Assembly: GCA_023430725.1 (NCBI GenBank)
Contig: JAEYZD010000199.1
Location: 1-51,097 of the forward strand
Direction of reading: 5' to 3'
From: Bacteroidota bacterium
GTDB lineage: Bacteria; Bacteroidota; Bacteroidia; Bacteroidales; VadinHA17
Length of the DNA stretch: 51,097 bases
Part shown: positions 15,438 to 23,992 of the stretch, piece after piece
Numbering within the stretch: position 1 is the stretch's first letter
Layout: the number at the start of each line of letters is the position of its first letter
Notes under the pieces: generated by a model
The model's input: only the letters and a program-made list of their open reading frames with translations
Told to the model about the DNA's origin: nothing
Databases searched by the model: none
Position numbers and translations under genes: made by a program

Positions 15438-18257
15438 CTATTCTGCAGGCTTGTGATAACGGTCAATTACTCTCCTCAGATCTTCAACCGTGACCGGTTT
15501 GGCAAGCAGTTCCTTCATTCCGGTTTTCTCGGCCCTCAGCCTGGTCTCGGGCATGTTATCGGCAGAGAGTGCTATTATCTGCGTGTTCCGGTCAAATCCG
15601 AGGATGGTACGGGCAGCTTCAAAACCGTCTATTTCAGGCATGATGAGATCCATCAGAATCAGGTCGTAGGACTTCTCGCGGGCCATCTCAACAGCCTCGG
15701 CAGCACCGGCGGCAAATTCCGCCTGCACCCCGAGCACCTTCAGGAGCGAGCCCACAACTTTCCGGTTGAGATAGTTGTCGTCCACAACGAGGATAACCGG
15801 AACATCCGATTTGTCTGAATTGAGCCTGGCAGAGTGCGCCCTGAGTGACGGGAAGTGTTCCCTGAGCACCTTTATCAGATCTTCTGCTGCGAATGGTTTG
15901 ACAAGGAGATGGTCAATACCCAGGTCTACGCATCTTGCATAATGCCCTTTCGGATCCCTTGATGTGAACATCAGGACAACATGTTCCGAGGTCATGCCCG
16001 CATCCAGCAGTGCCTTTGCAGGTCCAAAGCCGTCTGCTTCGGGCTCGTCAAAGATTACAAGCAGGGAATATCTGCCATTCCCGCTCTTCAGGCTGGTCAT
16101 TATCTGGGAGGTCGTATGCTTCTGGAAACTGGTAACCGAGACGGGCAGTCCCACCCGGTGCATGATGCTCAGGAAATCGTCGTCCCGGCCCTGCGTTCCT
16201 GTGATGACAAGGGTCCGGATTTCTGCCGGATCAGTGATGCTGCTCAGTTCAATCTTCTTGGAGATCTTCTCATTGAGATGCACGTTGACTGTAAAGGTAA
16301 CCTTCAGCCCTTTTTCACGACCGGAGGCATCCTTTCCTGCAGGGCTCTCGGCGGTAAGCTCTCCCCCCATCAGTTCTGTCAGCTGCCTGGCAAGAACCGG
16401 TCCAAGTTTAAGGTCTTCAGCCCATTCGGTGCGCTCACTTAAAGTGGTTATGTAGTCACCGAACAGCTTCTTGATCTCAGCCCTGGTATATGTGTTTCCT
16501 GTATCTGAGAGGGTAAATTCAAGGGTGAACCTGTTACCTTCCGAGTTTCTGACCCGGCAATCAAGTCTAATCTCCCCGGCCTGGGTTCCTGCGACGGAAT
16601 TGCTCATCAGGTTGGTGATCACCTGTCTAAGCCTGTAAGGATCACCTATAAGGTTCTCCGGCACTGTCTCGTCAATCAGGGATTCAAACCTTACCGGAAT
16701 TTCGGGGTTCTGGCGCCTGACCAGGTTCATGCTGTAGGCAACCTCCTCCCTGAGCCTGAAGGGTATCTCATCAAGGATCATCTTGCCGGTTTCAACCTTT
16801 GAAACATCAAAGATATCATTGATGATGCCGAGCAGCAGATCAGCAGATCTCCGGAGTAACCGGGCCACCTCTTTTGACTCCTCAGGAAGGTCTGACCTGT
16901 TGAGCATTTCGGTCATCCCAAGGATGCCGTTAAGGGGTGTCCGTATCTCGAAGCTCATTCTGGCCAGGAGCTCTGACTTGGCAATATTTGCATCTGCCTC
17001 CTGCCGGCGGGCCAGCTCGAGTGAGGTTATGTCAATGAGCGAATCAAGAGTGCTGCTGCTTCCGGCCCAGTTAACGGGAATTGAGCTGATGAACAGTATT
17101 TTGTCTCCTCCGGTCACAGGAATTTTAACAACCCTCCCCTGGCTGAATTTGCCTGAGATGTCACTTATATATTCATTGCGCGACAGGTCAGGCATGAGCT
17201 TGCCGGTCATCTCCGACTCGCTTTCAAATGAGAAGTGAGATGCGGCCTGCCTGTTCACCCGGAGAATCTCCCTGGCTTCATTGTAGATAATGAAACCCAC
17301 AGGCATCTGGTCAAGAATTGACAACAGGCCGGCTTCCGACGATTTCTTCTCTTCAAGCCGGAGCGACTGGTTTCTGATGAACCGGCGGAAGATGATGATT
17401 ATAAACAGTATGGCGGCAAGCGTCATCAGTCCCAGGAGGAGTGTGTTTCTAACCAGGTACTTTTGGAAGAATTCGGTGGGAGCCGAAAACACAAGCCCGA
17501 AATCGAGGCCCATGATATTCACAGGGTAGTATGAGGAGAGAATTTCCTGGTCTCCTTCATCGCCGGTGACGGAGTGAGAAATCCTGCCTGAATTTCCCTG
17601 CTCAAGGGCTTCTGAGAGGTGATCGAGCCGGGAGTAGCTCACTTCACGGCCTAAGTTGTCAAACAGAACTGCCCCGGTGTCGTCAACCACCCATTGCCAC
17701 TGGTAATCCTCCAGATTGTATTTTGAGAAAATGCCTGCGAAGTATTTCCTGAAGTCAATTGTTATTACCAGGTTTCCCAGCACCAGCCCATCCTTGAGCA
17801 CCGGCAGGAAGTACCTGTACCTGTCGCGTTCAGGCTCCAGTTCTTCCGTCATGTGTATGACCGGTACCGTCTGTGCCCTGTATGTGCCGTCAAGCCACGA
17901 ATTCCTCTCTTCGTCCTTGAAAAGGGTGTAAACATCGCCGTCTGTGTTGTAAAGCATAAGCCCGACAACTATCTCCTCATACCTGGAGTAATAAAGTTTC
18001 ATCTTTTCCTTCGCCCGTAGATTGACATCAGGGTCTGAAAAGAAGAGGGTGATATCATCTGAGAAGTCGATCTCGGTAAGGTCACTGACAATGTACATAC
18101 TTGTATTGTCAATGTCTGATCCGGCGATCATAACCTGCCTGTCAAGCAGCTTGTTGGAGTACTCCAGCTGGTTCCTGTAGAGACTGAGATAGAACAGCAC
18201 CGTGATTATCATCAGCAGTGCAAATGCGGTGTATGCTGCCAGCGAGGTTTTTTTCAT
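15438..18257 (-). CDS. Degenerate hybrid histidine kinase/response regulator (pseudokinase)
   Basis: Protein of 939 residues. Domains in order: membrane helix (about 8-27), extracytoplasmic Cache-like sensor (about 30-275), second helix (about 276-297), PAS (about 312-420), HisKA-like dimerisation helices (about 425-490), HATPase-like region (about 525-655), a degenerate receiver (about 680-800) and a canonical receiver (about 818-935). The H-box reads ELLARMSFEIRTPLNGI, with Phe436 where the phosphoacceptor His belongs. The G1 box is DTGNTY instead of DTGIGI, and the G2 glycines are lost (DLKLGPVLA). The last receiver keeps VVDDN, Asp870 (MDLIMPEIDG) and KPV. It cannot autophosphorylate in the usual way; it probably integrates a signal and receives phosphate from another kinase. 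It lies 27 bp downstream of rsgA and abuts mnmH. Confidence 0.9.
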   Translation of the reverse strand: MKKTSLAAYTAFALLMIITVLFYLSLYRNQLEYSNKLLDRQVMIAGSDIDNTSMYIVSDLTEIDFSDDITLFFSDPDVNLRAKEKMKLYYSRYEEIVVGLMLYNTDGDVYTLFKDEERNSWLDGTYRAQTVPVIHMTEELEPERDRYRYFLPVLKDGLVLGNLVITIDFRKYFAGIFSKYNLEDYQWQWVVDDTGAVLFDNLGREVSYSRLDHLSEALEQGNSGRISHSVTGDEGDQEILSSYYPVNIMGLDFGLVFSAPTEFFQKYLVRNTLLLGLMTLAAILFIIIIFRRFIRNQSLRLEEKKSSEAGLLSILDQMPVGFIIYNEAREILRVNRQAASHFSFESESEMTGKLMPDLSRNEYISDISGKFSQGRVVKIPVTGGDKILFISSIPVNWAGSSSTLDSLIDITSLELARRQEADANIAKSELLARMSFEIRTPLNGILGMTEMLNRSDLPEESKEVARLLRRSADLLLGIINDIFDVSKVETGKMILDEIPFRLREEVAYSMNLVRRQNPEIPVRFESLIDETVPENLIGDPYRLRQVITNLMSNSVAGTQAGEIRLDCRVRNSEGNRFTLEFTLSDTGNTYTRAEIKKLFGDYITTLSERTEWAEDLKLGPVLARQLTELMGGELTAESPAGKDASGREKGLKVTFTVNVHLNEKISKKIELSSITDPAEIRTLVITGTQGRDDDFLSIMHRVGLPVSVTSFQKHTTSQIMTSLKSGNGRYSLLVIFDEPEADGFGPAKALLDAGMTSEHVVLMFTSRDPKGHYARCVDLGIDHLLVKPFAAEDLIKVLREHFPSLRAHSARLNSDKSDVPVILVVDDNYLNRKVVGSLLKVLGVQAEFAAGAAEAVEMAREKSYDLILMDLIMPEIDGFEAARTILGFDRNTQIIALSADNMPETRLRAEKTGMKELLAKPVTVEDLRRVIDRYHKPAE

Positions 18258-18284
18258 TCGGAGTATGTGCCGTAAGGATAACGC

Positions 18285-19205
18285 TTATCTGTACTTTTCA
18301 TTGTCCTCCAGCAGCATGCTCAGGTAGCTTTTGTATCTCCATATTTCGATGCCGTTTCCGGCGACCGCATCGCGAACGGCGCATCCCGGTTCATCAAGAT
18401 GGAGGCAGTTGTTGAACCTGCATTCTTTGGCGATTCTGAATATCTCGGGAAAAAAATGGTAGATCTCACGGCGGTCAAAATCGATCACCCCGAAACCTCT
18501 TATACCCGGGGTGTCAATCACATATCCGCCTCCAGGGAGGGGATGCATCTCCGGGAATGTTGTGATGTGCCGGCCCTGTTCATGGTAATCTGAAATCGAT
18601 GCGGTCCTGAGCGAAAGGGACGGGTTGAGCCTGTTGAGAAGCGTGCTCTTCCCGACGCCCGAGTTGCCTGAGAGAAGCGTCGTCCTGTTCCGGAGCAGCT
18701 CTTCCAGATCATCCTGCTTATTGTCCTCAGTGGCTGATATCAGCATTACCCGGTAGCCAATCTTTTCATACACAGACCTTATCCGCTCAGCCTGTTCCAT
18801 ATCCGCGTCACCGTAAAGGTCAGTCTTGTTAATCACCAGTATGACAGGTATGCGGTAGGCCTCCGCAGTTGCAAGGAAGCGGTCAATGAACTCGACAGGC
18901 GTTGACGGCATCCTGACGGTCACAAGCAACAGAGCCTGGTCAATGTTTGCGGCTATCACCTGTGACTCCCGTGAAAGGTTTGATGCCTTGCGGATGATGT
19001 AGTTTCTGCGGGGAGAGAGAGCTGTTATAAGACTCTCTGCAGGATCAAAGGTCACATTGTCACCGACGGCGACGGGGTTGGTTGTCCGGACGCCGCTGAC
19101 CCTGAAGCGTCCGCGGAGAACACACTCATGAATGTTCCCGGACTCATCCAGCACCCGGTAGCGGCTGCCGGTCGATTTTATGACAATACCCTTCAGCAAT
19201 CCCAT
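18285..19205 (-). CDS. rsgA: Ribosome small subunit-dependent GTPase A
   Basis: Circularly permuted GTPase that checks late 30S assembly. 306 residues: an N-terminal OB fold (about 1-70), the GTPase with G4 NKTD, G1 GNSGVGKSTLLNRL and G3 DTPGIRGFG in permuted order, and a C-terminal zinc-binding segment (CRFNNCLHLDEPGC). ATG start. It is first in the rsgA - hybrid pseudokinase - mnmH unit, separated from upstream pfk by a terminator. Confidence 0.96.
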   Translation of the reverse strand: MGLLKGIVIKSTGSRYRVLDESGNIHECVLRGRFRVSGVRTTNPVAVGDNVTFDPAESLITALSPRRNYIIRKASNLSRESQVIAANIDQALLLVTVRMPSTPVEFIDRFLATAEAYRIPVILVINKTDLYGDADMEQAERIRSVYEKIGYRVMLISATEDNKQDDLEELLRNRTTLLSGNSGVGKSTLLNRLNPSLSLRTASISDYHEQGRHITTFPEMHPLPGGGYVIDTPGIRGFGVIDFDRREIYHFFPEIFRIAKECRFNNCLHLDEPGCAVRDAVAGNGIEIWRYKSYLSMLLEDNEKYR

Positions 19206-19216
19206 ATATCTGCAGC

Positions 19217-19256
19217 AAAAATAAAAAAGTGATGCCTCGTTTTGCCGGACATCACT
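19217..19256 (-). terminator. Intrinsic terminator after phosphofructokinase
   Basis: Stem AGTGATG (19228-19234) with CATCACT (19250-19256) and a 15-nt loop. On the minus strand the stem is followed by a run of six T plus more. On the plus strand it is also followed by T, but no plus-strand gene feeds it. It separates pfk from rsgA. Confidence 0.8.
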
Positions 19257-19284
19257 CTTTTTATTATCGGTTGAGATTCTCTTT

Positions 19285-20490
19285 TCAATACTCAGCGGCC
19301 ATGAGGAAGAAGGGCTTCATCTCAAAGTTGGAGTAGTATGGCCTGAGCCTTTCAATATTGTAGTACTCGGAGACCTTGACGATTTTCTTGGATGAAGTAA
19401 CAACGTCAATAGGCACGTTGTCATACCTGCCGTTCTTGAGCACCACCACCCTGCCGTGAATGCCCTTCATGATAAGGTCAAGTGCCAGGTTGCCGAACGC
19501 CATCGGAACTATCGAGTCAACAGCGTCAGGGTCACCGCCCCTGACCATATAGCCAAGCTTCTGGTTGATAATGTTGATTGTCTTGCCGTTGTTGAACTTC
19601 GCAGTGTGTTCCTTGATCTCCGCCGAGACAAGGTCTCCGATGCCTCCCAGTTTTGCATGTCCGTAAGCATCACGCTCGCTGTCCTGGAAAATCATGTCAC
19701 CACCCTTATAGAGGGCCCCTTCTGAAACAAGTACTATCGAGTATTTGCTTGGGTTGGAGTTGCGGTCTTCGACGAGAAGCTTTGTAAGCTGTTCAATGTC
19801 AAACCTGTACTCCGGAATAACACAGCGGTTTGCAGCGCCGGCCATAGTCGGAAGCATAGCCGTGAAACCGGCATACCTTCCGAAGACCTCGAGAACCATT
19901 ATACGCTCATGTGAGCCGGCAGAGGTACGGAGAGTGTTGGTCATCTGTATCGTGCGGGTGACACAGGTGCTGAAGCCAATGCAATAGTCCGTTCCGGGAA
20001 CGTCATTATCCATCGTCTTGGGTATGGCCACAACCTTAACACCCTGTTTGTAAAGATGCACTCCGTAGCTGAGGGTATCATCCCCGCCTATCGGAATAAG
20101 AAAATCAATTCCCAGCCACTCGAGGTTCTTGATCACCTCCGGGGTAAGGTCATTTATCTCCTCCTTGTAGGTGTCCTTCAGATGGTCGGGTACTGCATTT
20201 TTAGCCACATGGCTCGGCCTCGTACGAGAGGTGTGAAGGAATGTTCCCCCGGTCCTTCCGGATTTGTTGACTATATCATCTGTAAGCACCTGAAAGCAGT
20301 TGCTGTTGTCAGCCTTGGCGTCCCTTACTATCTCGATGATACCACCCCATCCGCGTCTGAGGCCGATCACTTTATAGCCTTCCCTGTTGGCCCTGATTGT
20401 CACCGCCCTTATTGCGGGATTAAGCCCCGGGACATCCCCCCCGCCTGTCAGGATGCCAATCACTCCTTTGATTTTCTTCTGGTTTGCCAT
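19285..20490 (-). CDS. 6-phosphofructokinase, pyrophosphate-dependent type
   Basis: Glycolytic enzyme interconverting fructose 6-phosphate and fructose 1,6-bisphosphate. 401 residues from the ATG at 20490, which has AAAGGA at good spacing; an upstream in-frame TTG at 20514 is less likely. The phosphate-donor loop is ILTGGGDVPGLNP; the substrate loop is PKTMDND. The two positions that decide the donor are Asp138 (GGDDT, equivalent to Gly104 of E. coli PfkA) and Lys158 (PKT, equivalent to Gly124), the combination found in PPi-dependent enzymes. I therefore favour a reversible PPi-PFK over an ATP enzyme. Confidence 0.9.
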   Translation of the reverse strand: MANQKKIKGVIGILTGGGDVPGLNPAIRAVTIRANREGYKVIGLRRGWGGIIEIVRDAKADNSNCFQVLTDDIVNKSGRTGGTFLHTSRTRPSHVAKNAVPDHLKDTYKEEINDLTPEVIKNLEWLGIDFLIPIGGDDTLSYGVHLYKQGVKVVAIPKTMDNDVPGTDYCIGFSTCVTRTIQMTNTLRTSAGSHERIMVLEVFGRYAGFTAMLPTMAGAANRCVIPEYRFDIEQLTKLLVEDRNSNPSKYSIVLVSEGALYKGGDMIFQDSERDAYGHAKLGGIGDLVSAEIKEHTAKFNNGKTINIINQKLGYMVRGGDPDAVDSIVPMAFGNLALDLIMKGIHGRVVVLKNGRYDNVPIDVVTSSKKIVKVSEYYNIERLRPYYSNFEMKPFFLMAAEY

Positions 20491-20591
20491 TTTAAATCCT
20501 TTATTTTTGAACAATTTGAATGCAGGCGGTAAAAGTAGAATATTTCAAAATCATATCAAAAAGGTAATTATTCACTGCTTAAATTTTTTAA

Positions 20592-20599
20592 TATTTTTG
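20592..20599 (+). promoter_or_regulatory. Candidate -7 box for the C_GCAxxG gene
   Basis: TATTTTTG fits TAnnTTTG and lies 12 bp before the ATG at 20612 in an AT-rich divergent region. This would give a very short leader. No clear -33 element, so weak. Confidence 0.3.
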
Positions 20600-20611
20600 G
20601 TAAAAAAGCGA

Positions 20612-21034
20612 ATGAATAAAACAGACAGGGCAATCCGATACTTCAGGGAGGGCTACAGTTGCTCACAGGCTGTGCTTCTGGCATTTGCCGGCGAAGGCGG
20701 TGACGCGGCAAGGATGGCAGCTTCATTTGGCGGCGGAATGGGACGGATGCAGAAGACCTGCGGAGCGGTGACAGGAGCCTATGTCTGGTTCGGACTGGCC
20801 TACGGTGCTCCCGGCATTCCGGACGAGAGTGACAAAGCCAGGGTATATGACCGGGTAAGGGAGTTCAACAGGATCTTTACCGGAAGAAACGGCACCGACC
20901 AGTGTTCTGAACTGCTCGGCCAGAACCTTAACAGTCGCGAGGGGAAAGAACGTATCAGCACTCTTGGATTAACTGAAAAGGTTTGCGAGAAATGCATCCG
21001 CGACTCTGTTGAGATAATTGAATCACTTGAATAA
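20612..21034 (+). CDS. C_GCAxxG_C_C family (putative redox) protein
   Basis: Small cysteine-rich cytoplasmic protein of 140 residues. It shows the family pattern: first Cys in GYSCSQAVL, then FGGGMGRMQKTCGAVTGA (the GCAxxG-like core), a DQCSELLG motif and a final CEKC pair. These proteins are thought to bind metal or be redox-active, but no activity is established. ATG at 20612 gives the usual N terminus; the longer open frame upstream is not supported. It lies 3 bp before the epimerase gene, so they form an operon. Confidence 0.88.
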   Translation: MNKTDRAIRYFREGYSCSQAVLLAFAGEGGDAARMAASFGGGMGRMQKTCGAVTGAYVWFGLAYGAPGIPDESDKARVYDRVREFNRIFTGRNGTDQCSELLGQNLNSREGKERISTLGLTEKVCEKCIRDSVEIIESLE

Positions 21035-21037
21035 GAG

Positions 21038-21937
21038 ATGCATCGGGTAATAATTACCGGAGGATCCGGGCTGATTGGTTCACACCTGAGCACACTGCTC
21101 TCAGCTGAGGGCTGGCAGGTGGTTCACCTTACGCGAAGCGCGAATAAGAGTGGCCGGTATGAGTCCTACAGGTGGGATCCGGAAAGCGGGTACTGTGACA
21201 GCGGGGCTTTCCGGGACGGAGATGCAATCATACACCTTGCAGCATCAAACATAGGACAGGGAAGATGGACCGCGGCACGAAAAAGGGATATAATCCGCAG
21301 CCGGACTGTCACTGGAGAACTGCTGCATAAATCGACTGTGGGAACGGGAGTTCATCCATCGGTTTTTATAACCGCCTCAGGAGTAAATTATTACGGCTCC
21401 GGCCCTTCGGAGAGAATATACGTGGAGTCTGACCCTCCCGCAGGTGATTTCCTGGGTGAGACCTGCAGACTGTGGGAGGCTGCGGCAGACCCGTTTGCCG
21501 AGGCCGGAGTCAGGGTGGTCAGGATGCGGACTGCGGTGGTTCTGGCCCGTCACGGATCAGCTCTGAATAAAATGACCGCACCGGCCAGGGCAGGTTTGAT
21601 TGTCAGACTGGGCAAGGGAGATCAGTATTTTCCATGGATACACATTGATGATCTCTCGGCCGTTTATCACAAGGCACTGACAGACACCGCCATGTCCGGT
21701 CCGTACAATGCCGTGGCTCCGCACCAGGTGACGCATGATATGCTGATGGGCGAGGTCGCACGCCAGAGAAGGTTGCCGGTGTTCCTTCCGCACGTTCCCG
21801 GCTGGCTGCTGCGTGCAGTCCTCGGGGAGATGGCTGTGGTACTTACGGAGGGAAGCCGTATCTCTTCTGACCGGCTTTCGGAAACCGGCTTCCGGTTCCG
21901 TTACCCTGATATCTCATCTGCACTAAGGGCTTGCTGA
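21038..21937 (+). CDS. TIGR01777 family SDR-type epimerase/NAD-binding protein
   Basis: Extended short-chain dehydrogenase-like protein of 299 residues with a Rossmann motif near the N terminus (ITGGSGLIGSHL), an active-site-like YYG after SGVN at about 114-118, and the family's C-terminal segment (DUF1731-like: PHVPGWLLRAVLGEMA). The family includes cell-division-associated YfcH/SulA-type proteins, but substrates are unknown. Downstream is a 98-bp convergent gap with a small GC hairpin (CCCCG-TAG-CGGGG) lacking a T-run. Confidence 0.92.
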   Translation: MHRVIITGGSGLIGSHLSTLLSAEGWQVVHLTRSANKSGRYESYRWDPESGYCDSGAFRDGDAIIHLAASNIGQGRWTAARKRDIIRSRTVTGELLHKSTVGTGVHPSVFITASGVNYYGSGPSERIYVESDPPAGDFLGETCRLWEAAADPFAEAGVRVVRMRTAVVLARHGSALNKMTAPARAGLIVRLGKGDQYFPWIHIDDLSAVYHKALTDTAMSGPYNAVAPHQVTHDMLMGEVARQRRLPVFLPHVPGWLLRAVLGEMAVVLTEGSRISSDRLSETGFRFRYPDISSALRAC

Positions 21938-22035
21938 GGTTTCACCGGAACGTCATTAGACAACACCCCACCCCCCGTAGCGGGGCTATATCCTGCAACG
22001 GATAAAACGGGAATCAGGCAAAGGTTCAGTGCGGA

Positions 22036-23937
22036 CTACCTGATTGTAAATTCCTTTTCCGGGAGAATGCCTGCCCTGGTTGTAATAACGGTGGCCGTAC
22101 CGCCAAGCTCGCCGCTGCCGTATATCCTGATAACAAAGTGAACCTCGGCGGTGGCACCGCCGGGAGTGAAGCCGGCCGTTGCTGATATGTACTCAGGCCC
22201 GCGGCTCTCCTCGTCGGAATACATCATGCTTTCACGCCGGCGCGGGCCGGCAGCCGGCTCAATAACCTTGTATCGCGGCACACTGTCACCCCCGAGTTTA
22301 ATTCTCACCTCATCGGGTTTTACAATCTTGACAAGATGGGCCTGGCTGAGGGCCGTGGGTAACTTGCCGGCATTCCTGAACCTGACGGTCAGGTCATAAT
22401 CAGCTGAATCACCGCGGTGTTTCTTCACCATTTTAACGGTGAAATCTTCCCACTCCAGCCGTGGCAGATGTTTAATAAGCTCCAGGTTGAACAGCGCCTC
22501 GTTGGCGGCCCATGTCTCGAGATGGGCGGACGGAGGATTCTGGCTGAAGAATTTCGGATGAAAGCCTCCGGCCTCGACACTGTCATGGAGCGGATGGCTG
22601 ACAGGCTTCCACTCATGGAAACCATCGCCGCTGTTTGCCTCCTCATCCCATGCAAGCATGTCAAGCTGATCCTTGTCTCCGTCTCCGTCATAATCCTTTG
22701 GCCTGCCCCCGTTCCATAGCTCGTCACCGTACCAGATGGCTCCGTAATACCAGTATCCGAAGTCGGGACCGTGACCGAACAGGGGCTGTCCGCTGCCATA
22801 ATCATTATACACATCCCCTGCTTTTTCGTAGCCGGTTATCTTTCCTGCCAGGGCATCAAAATATTTGTACCATTTAAGGTCTTCCGGGTACATCCGTTCC
22901 TCCGAAGGTGATGTCGAGGGGGGTCTCAGATGCATAGGCACTGTGGTGTCCATGGAGTTGACAACATAGATATTCGGATGTGTCATCAGGAAAGTGAAGA
23001 CAGCGCGGGTTTCCGGCTCACTCAGAGGGTATTCCCCTGCCCCTCGCTGAGTGAATCCCCGGCCTGTCAGCTCCCTTTCAGGCCTCCAGTTTTCGGGATA
23101 GTTACGGTGAAGGTCAAGACCGCCGATGCCGTCCTCATTTATGCGGCCGTCACCGTCATTATCCACCCCCTCGGCAGAACTTGCATAGATCCCTTCGCCG
23201 CGGGGAACACGTTTCATTATCCTTCCCGACGGATCAGCCGTGTCCGGCACCAGGGTGCCGTTTTTCCTGTCAGGCCACCGCAGGGTAAGAATGATTCCGT
23301 CACCGTCGATATCTTCGGGAGGATCCTCGTCATAAAGGCCGTCGTTGTCATTGTCATCAGGCCTGACGGTGCTTCGGTTGCTCTGGGCTGTGTTCAGGTA
23401 CATTTCGTGACCGTCGGGATTGTTGACCGGTCGCAGATAGACCGTGAAATGATCAAGCAGGTCTGTTATTGCAGGGTCATTGCCATAACCGTCAATCAGA
23501 TGCCTTGCCAGCCACAGGACCGACTCTGCGCTTGTGATCTCACCGCTGTGCCGGTTACCCTCAAAGAAGGCAGCCGGCTTGTCGGTATCCGTTCCGTTTT
23601 TTGTGCTGGTAAGGGTCATCTGCATTATTGGTCTCCCTTCATAGCTGCGGGCTATCTCATACAGCGAGACAATCTCAGGGTGCTCCGCGGCCCAGCGGGA
23701 CATCCAGTGACATATGACCGCGTAGGTATGGTACCTGTCGAATGAGAGAGTGTCACCAGGAGTGTATTCAACCCCCGGATGCTGAACGCGCGGGAAGAAA
23801 CTTATGCCGTGACGTGTACCGCCAACTGTATAATGTGATGTGTCAGACACGGATGGCGGTTGCTGGGCCTGTGCCTGGCCCGTCTGAAAGGATAAAAGAA
23901 TACTGACGAGAATCAGTGTGCCGTGGAATTTTTTCAT
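22036..23937 (-). CDS. M14 family zinc carboxypeptidase-like protein, exported
   Basis: Protein of 633 residues with a signal peptide (about 1-24, ending in AQA). The M14 motif HSGE (His130, Glu133) gives two zinc ligands; RPVNNPDG and LDLHRNYPENW give substrate-binding residues, and GDELW probably holds the catalytic Glu. Where the third zinc ligand is expected, the usual 'N-x-H-T-x-G-G-x-x-L-R-P' reads NSMDTTVPMHLRP, so Met329 replaces His. Two Asp/Asn/Gly-rich calcium-loop-like inserts (DNDNDGLYDEDPP and NDGDGRINEDG) lie between. A C-terminal beta domain (about 500-633) follows. It may be inactive, use the nearby His, or bind peptides. Confidence 0.85.
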   Translation of the reverse strand: MKKFHGTLILVSILLSFQTGQAQAQQPPSVSDTSHYTVGGTRHGISFFPRVQHPGVEYTPGDTLSFDRYHTYAVICHWMSRWAAEHPEIVSLYEIARSYEGRPIMQMTLTSTKNGTDTDKPAAFFEGNRHSGEITSAESVLWLARHLIDGYGNDPAITDLLDHFTVYLRPVNNPDGHEMYLNTAQSNRSTVRPDDNDNDGLYDEDPPEDIDGDGIILTLRWPDRKNGTLVPDTADPSGRIMKRVPRGEGIYASSAEGVDNDGDGRINEDGIGGLDLHRNYPENWRPERELTGRGFTQRGAGEYPLSEPETRAVFTFLMTHPNIYVVNSMDTTVPMHLRPPSTSPSEERMYPEDLKWYKYFDALAGKITGYEKAGDVYNDYGSGQPLFGHGPDFGYWYYGAIWYGDELWNGGRPKDYDGDGDKDQLDMLAWDEEANSGDGFHEWKPVSHPLHDSVEAGGFHPKFFSQNPPSAHLETWAANEALFNLELIKHLPRLEWEDFTVKMVKKHRGDSADYDLTVRFRNAGKLPTALSQAHLVKIVKPDEVRIKLGGDSVPRYKVIEPAAGPRRRESMMYSDEESRGPEYISATAGFTPGGATAEVHFVIRIYGSGELGGTATVITTRAGILPEKEFTIR

Positions 23938-23949
23938 TTCGGAGGGTTA

Positions 23950-23967
23950 ATTGCGTAAAAACGCAAT
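23950..23967. promoter_or_regulatory. Inverted repeat in the M14 gene leader
   Basis: ATTGCGT (23950-23956) and ACGCAAT (23961-23967) form a perfect 7-bp dyad around AAAA, 13 bp upstream of the M14 start and just past the stop of the FNR-like gene. It could be an operator or a leader hairpin. Confidence 0.4.
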
Positions 23968-23992
23968 CAAGATAATGAATTTGAATGTATGA

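Noticed and set aside
21960..21990. CCCCG-TAG-CGGGG hairpin as terminator
   Set aside because: Three-base loop, five-base stem and no T-run on either strand.
22805..22813. TTATACACA, a DnaA-box-like 9-mer
   Set aside because: Single occurrence inside a coding gene with no AT-rich unwinding region; chance match.
22930..23745. 271-residue plus-strand open frame
   Set aside because: Antisense to the M14 gene; no family motif, and the M14 frame has clear domain motifs.
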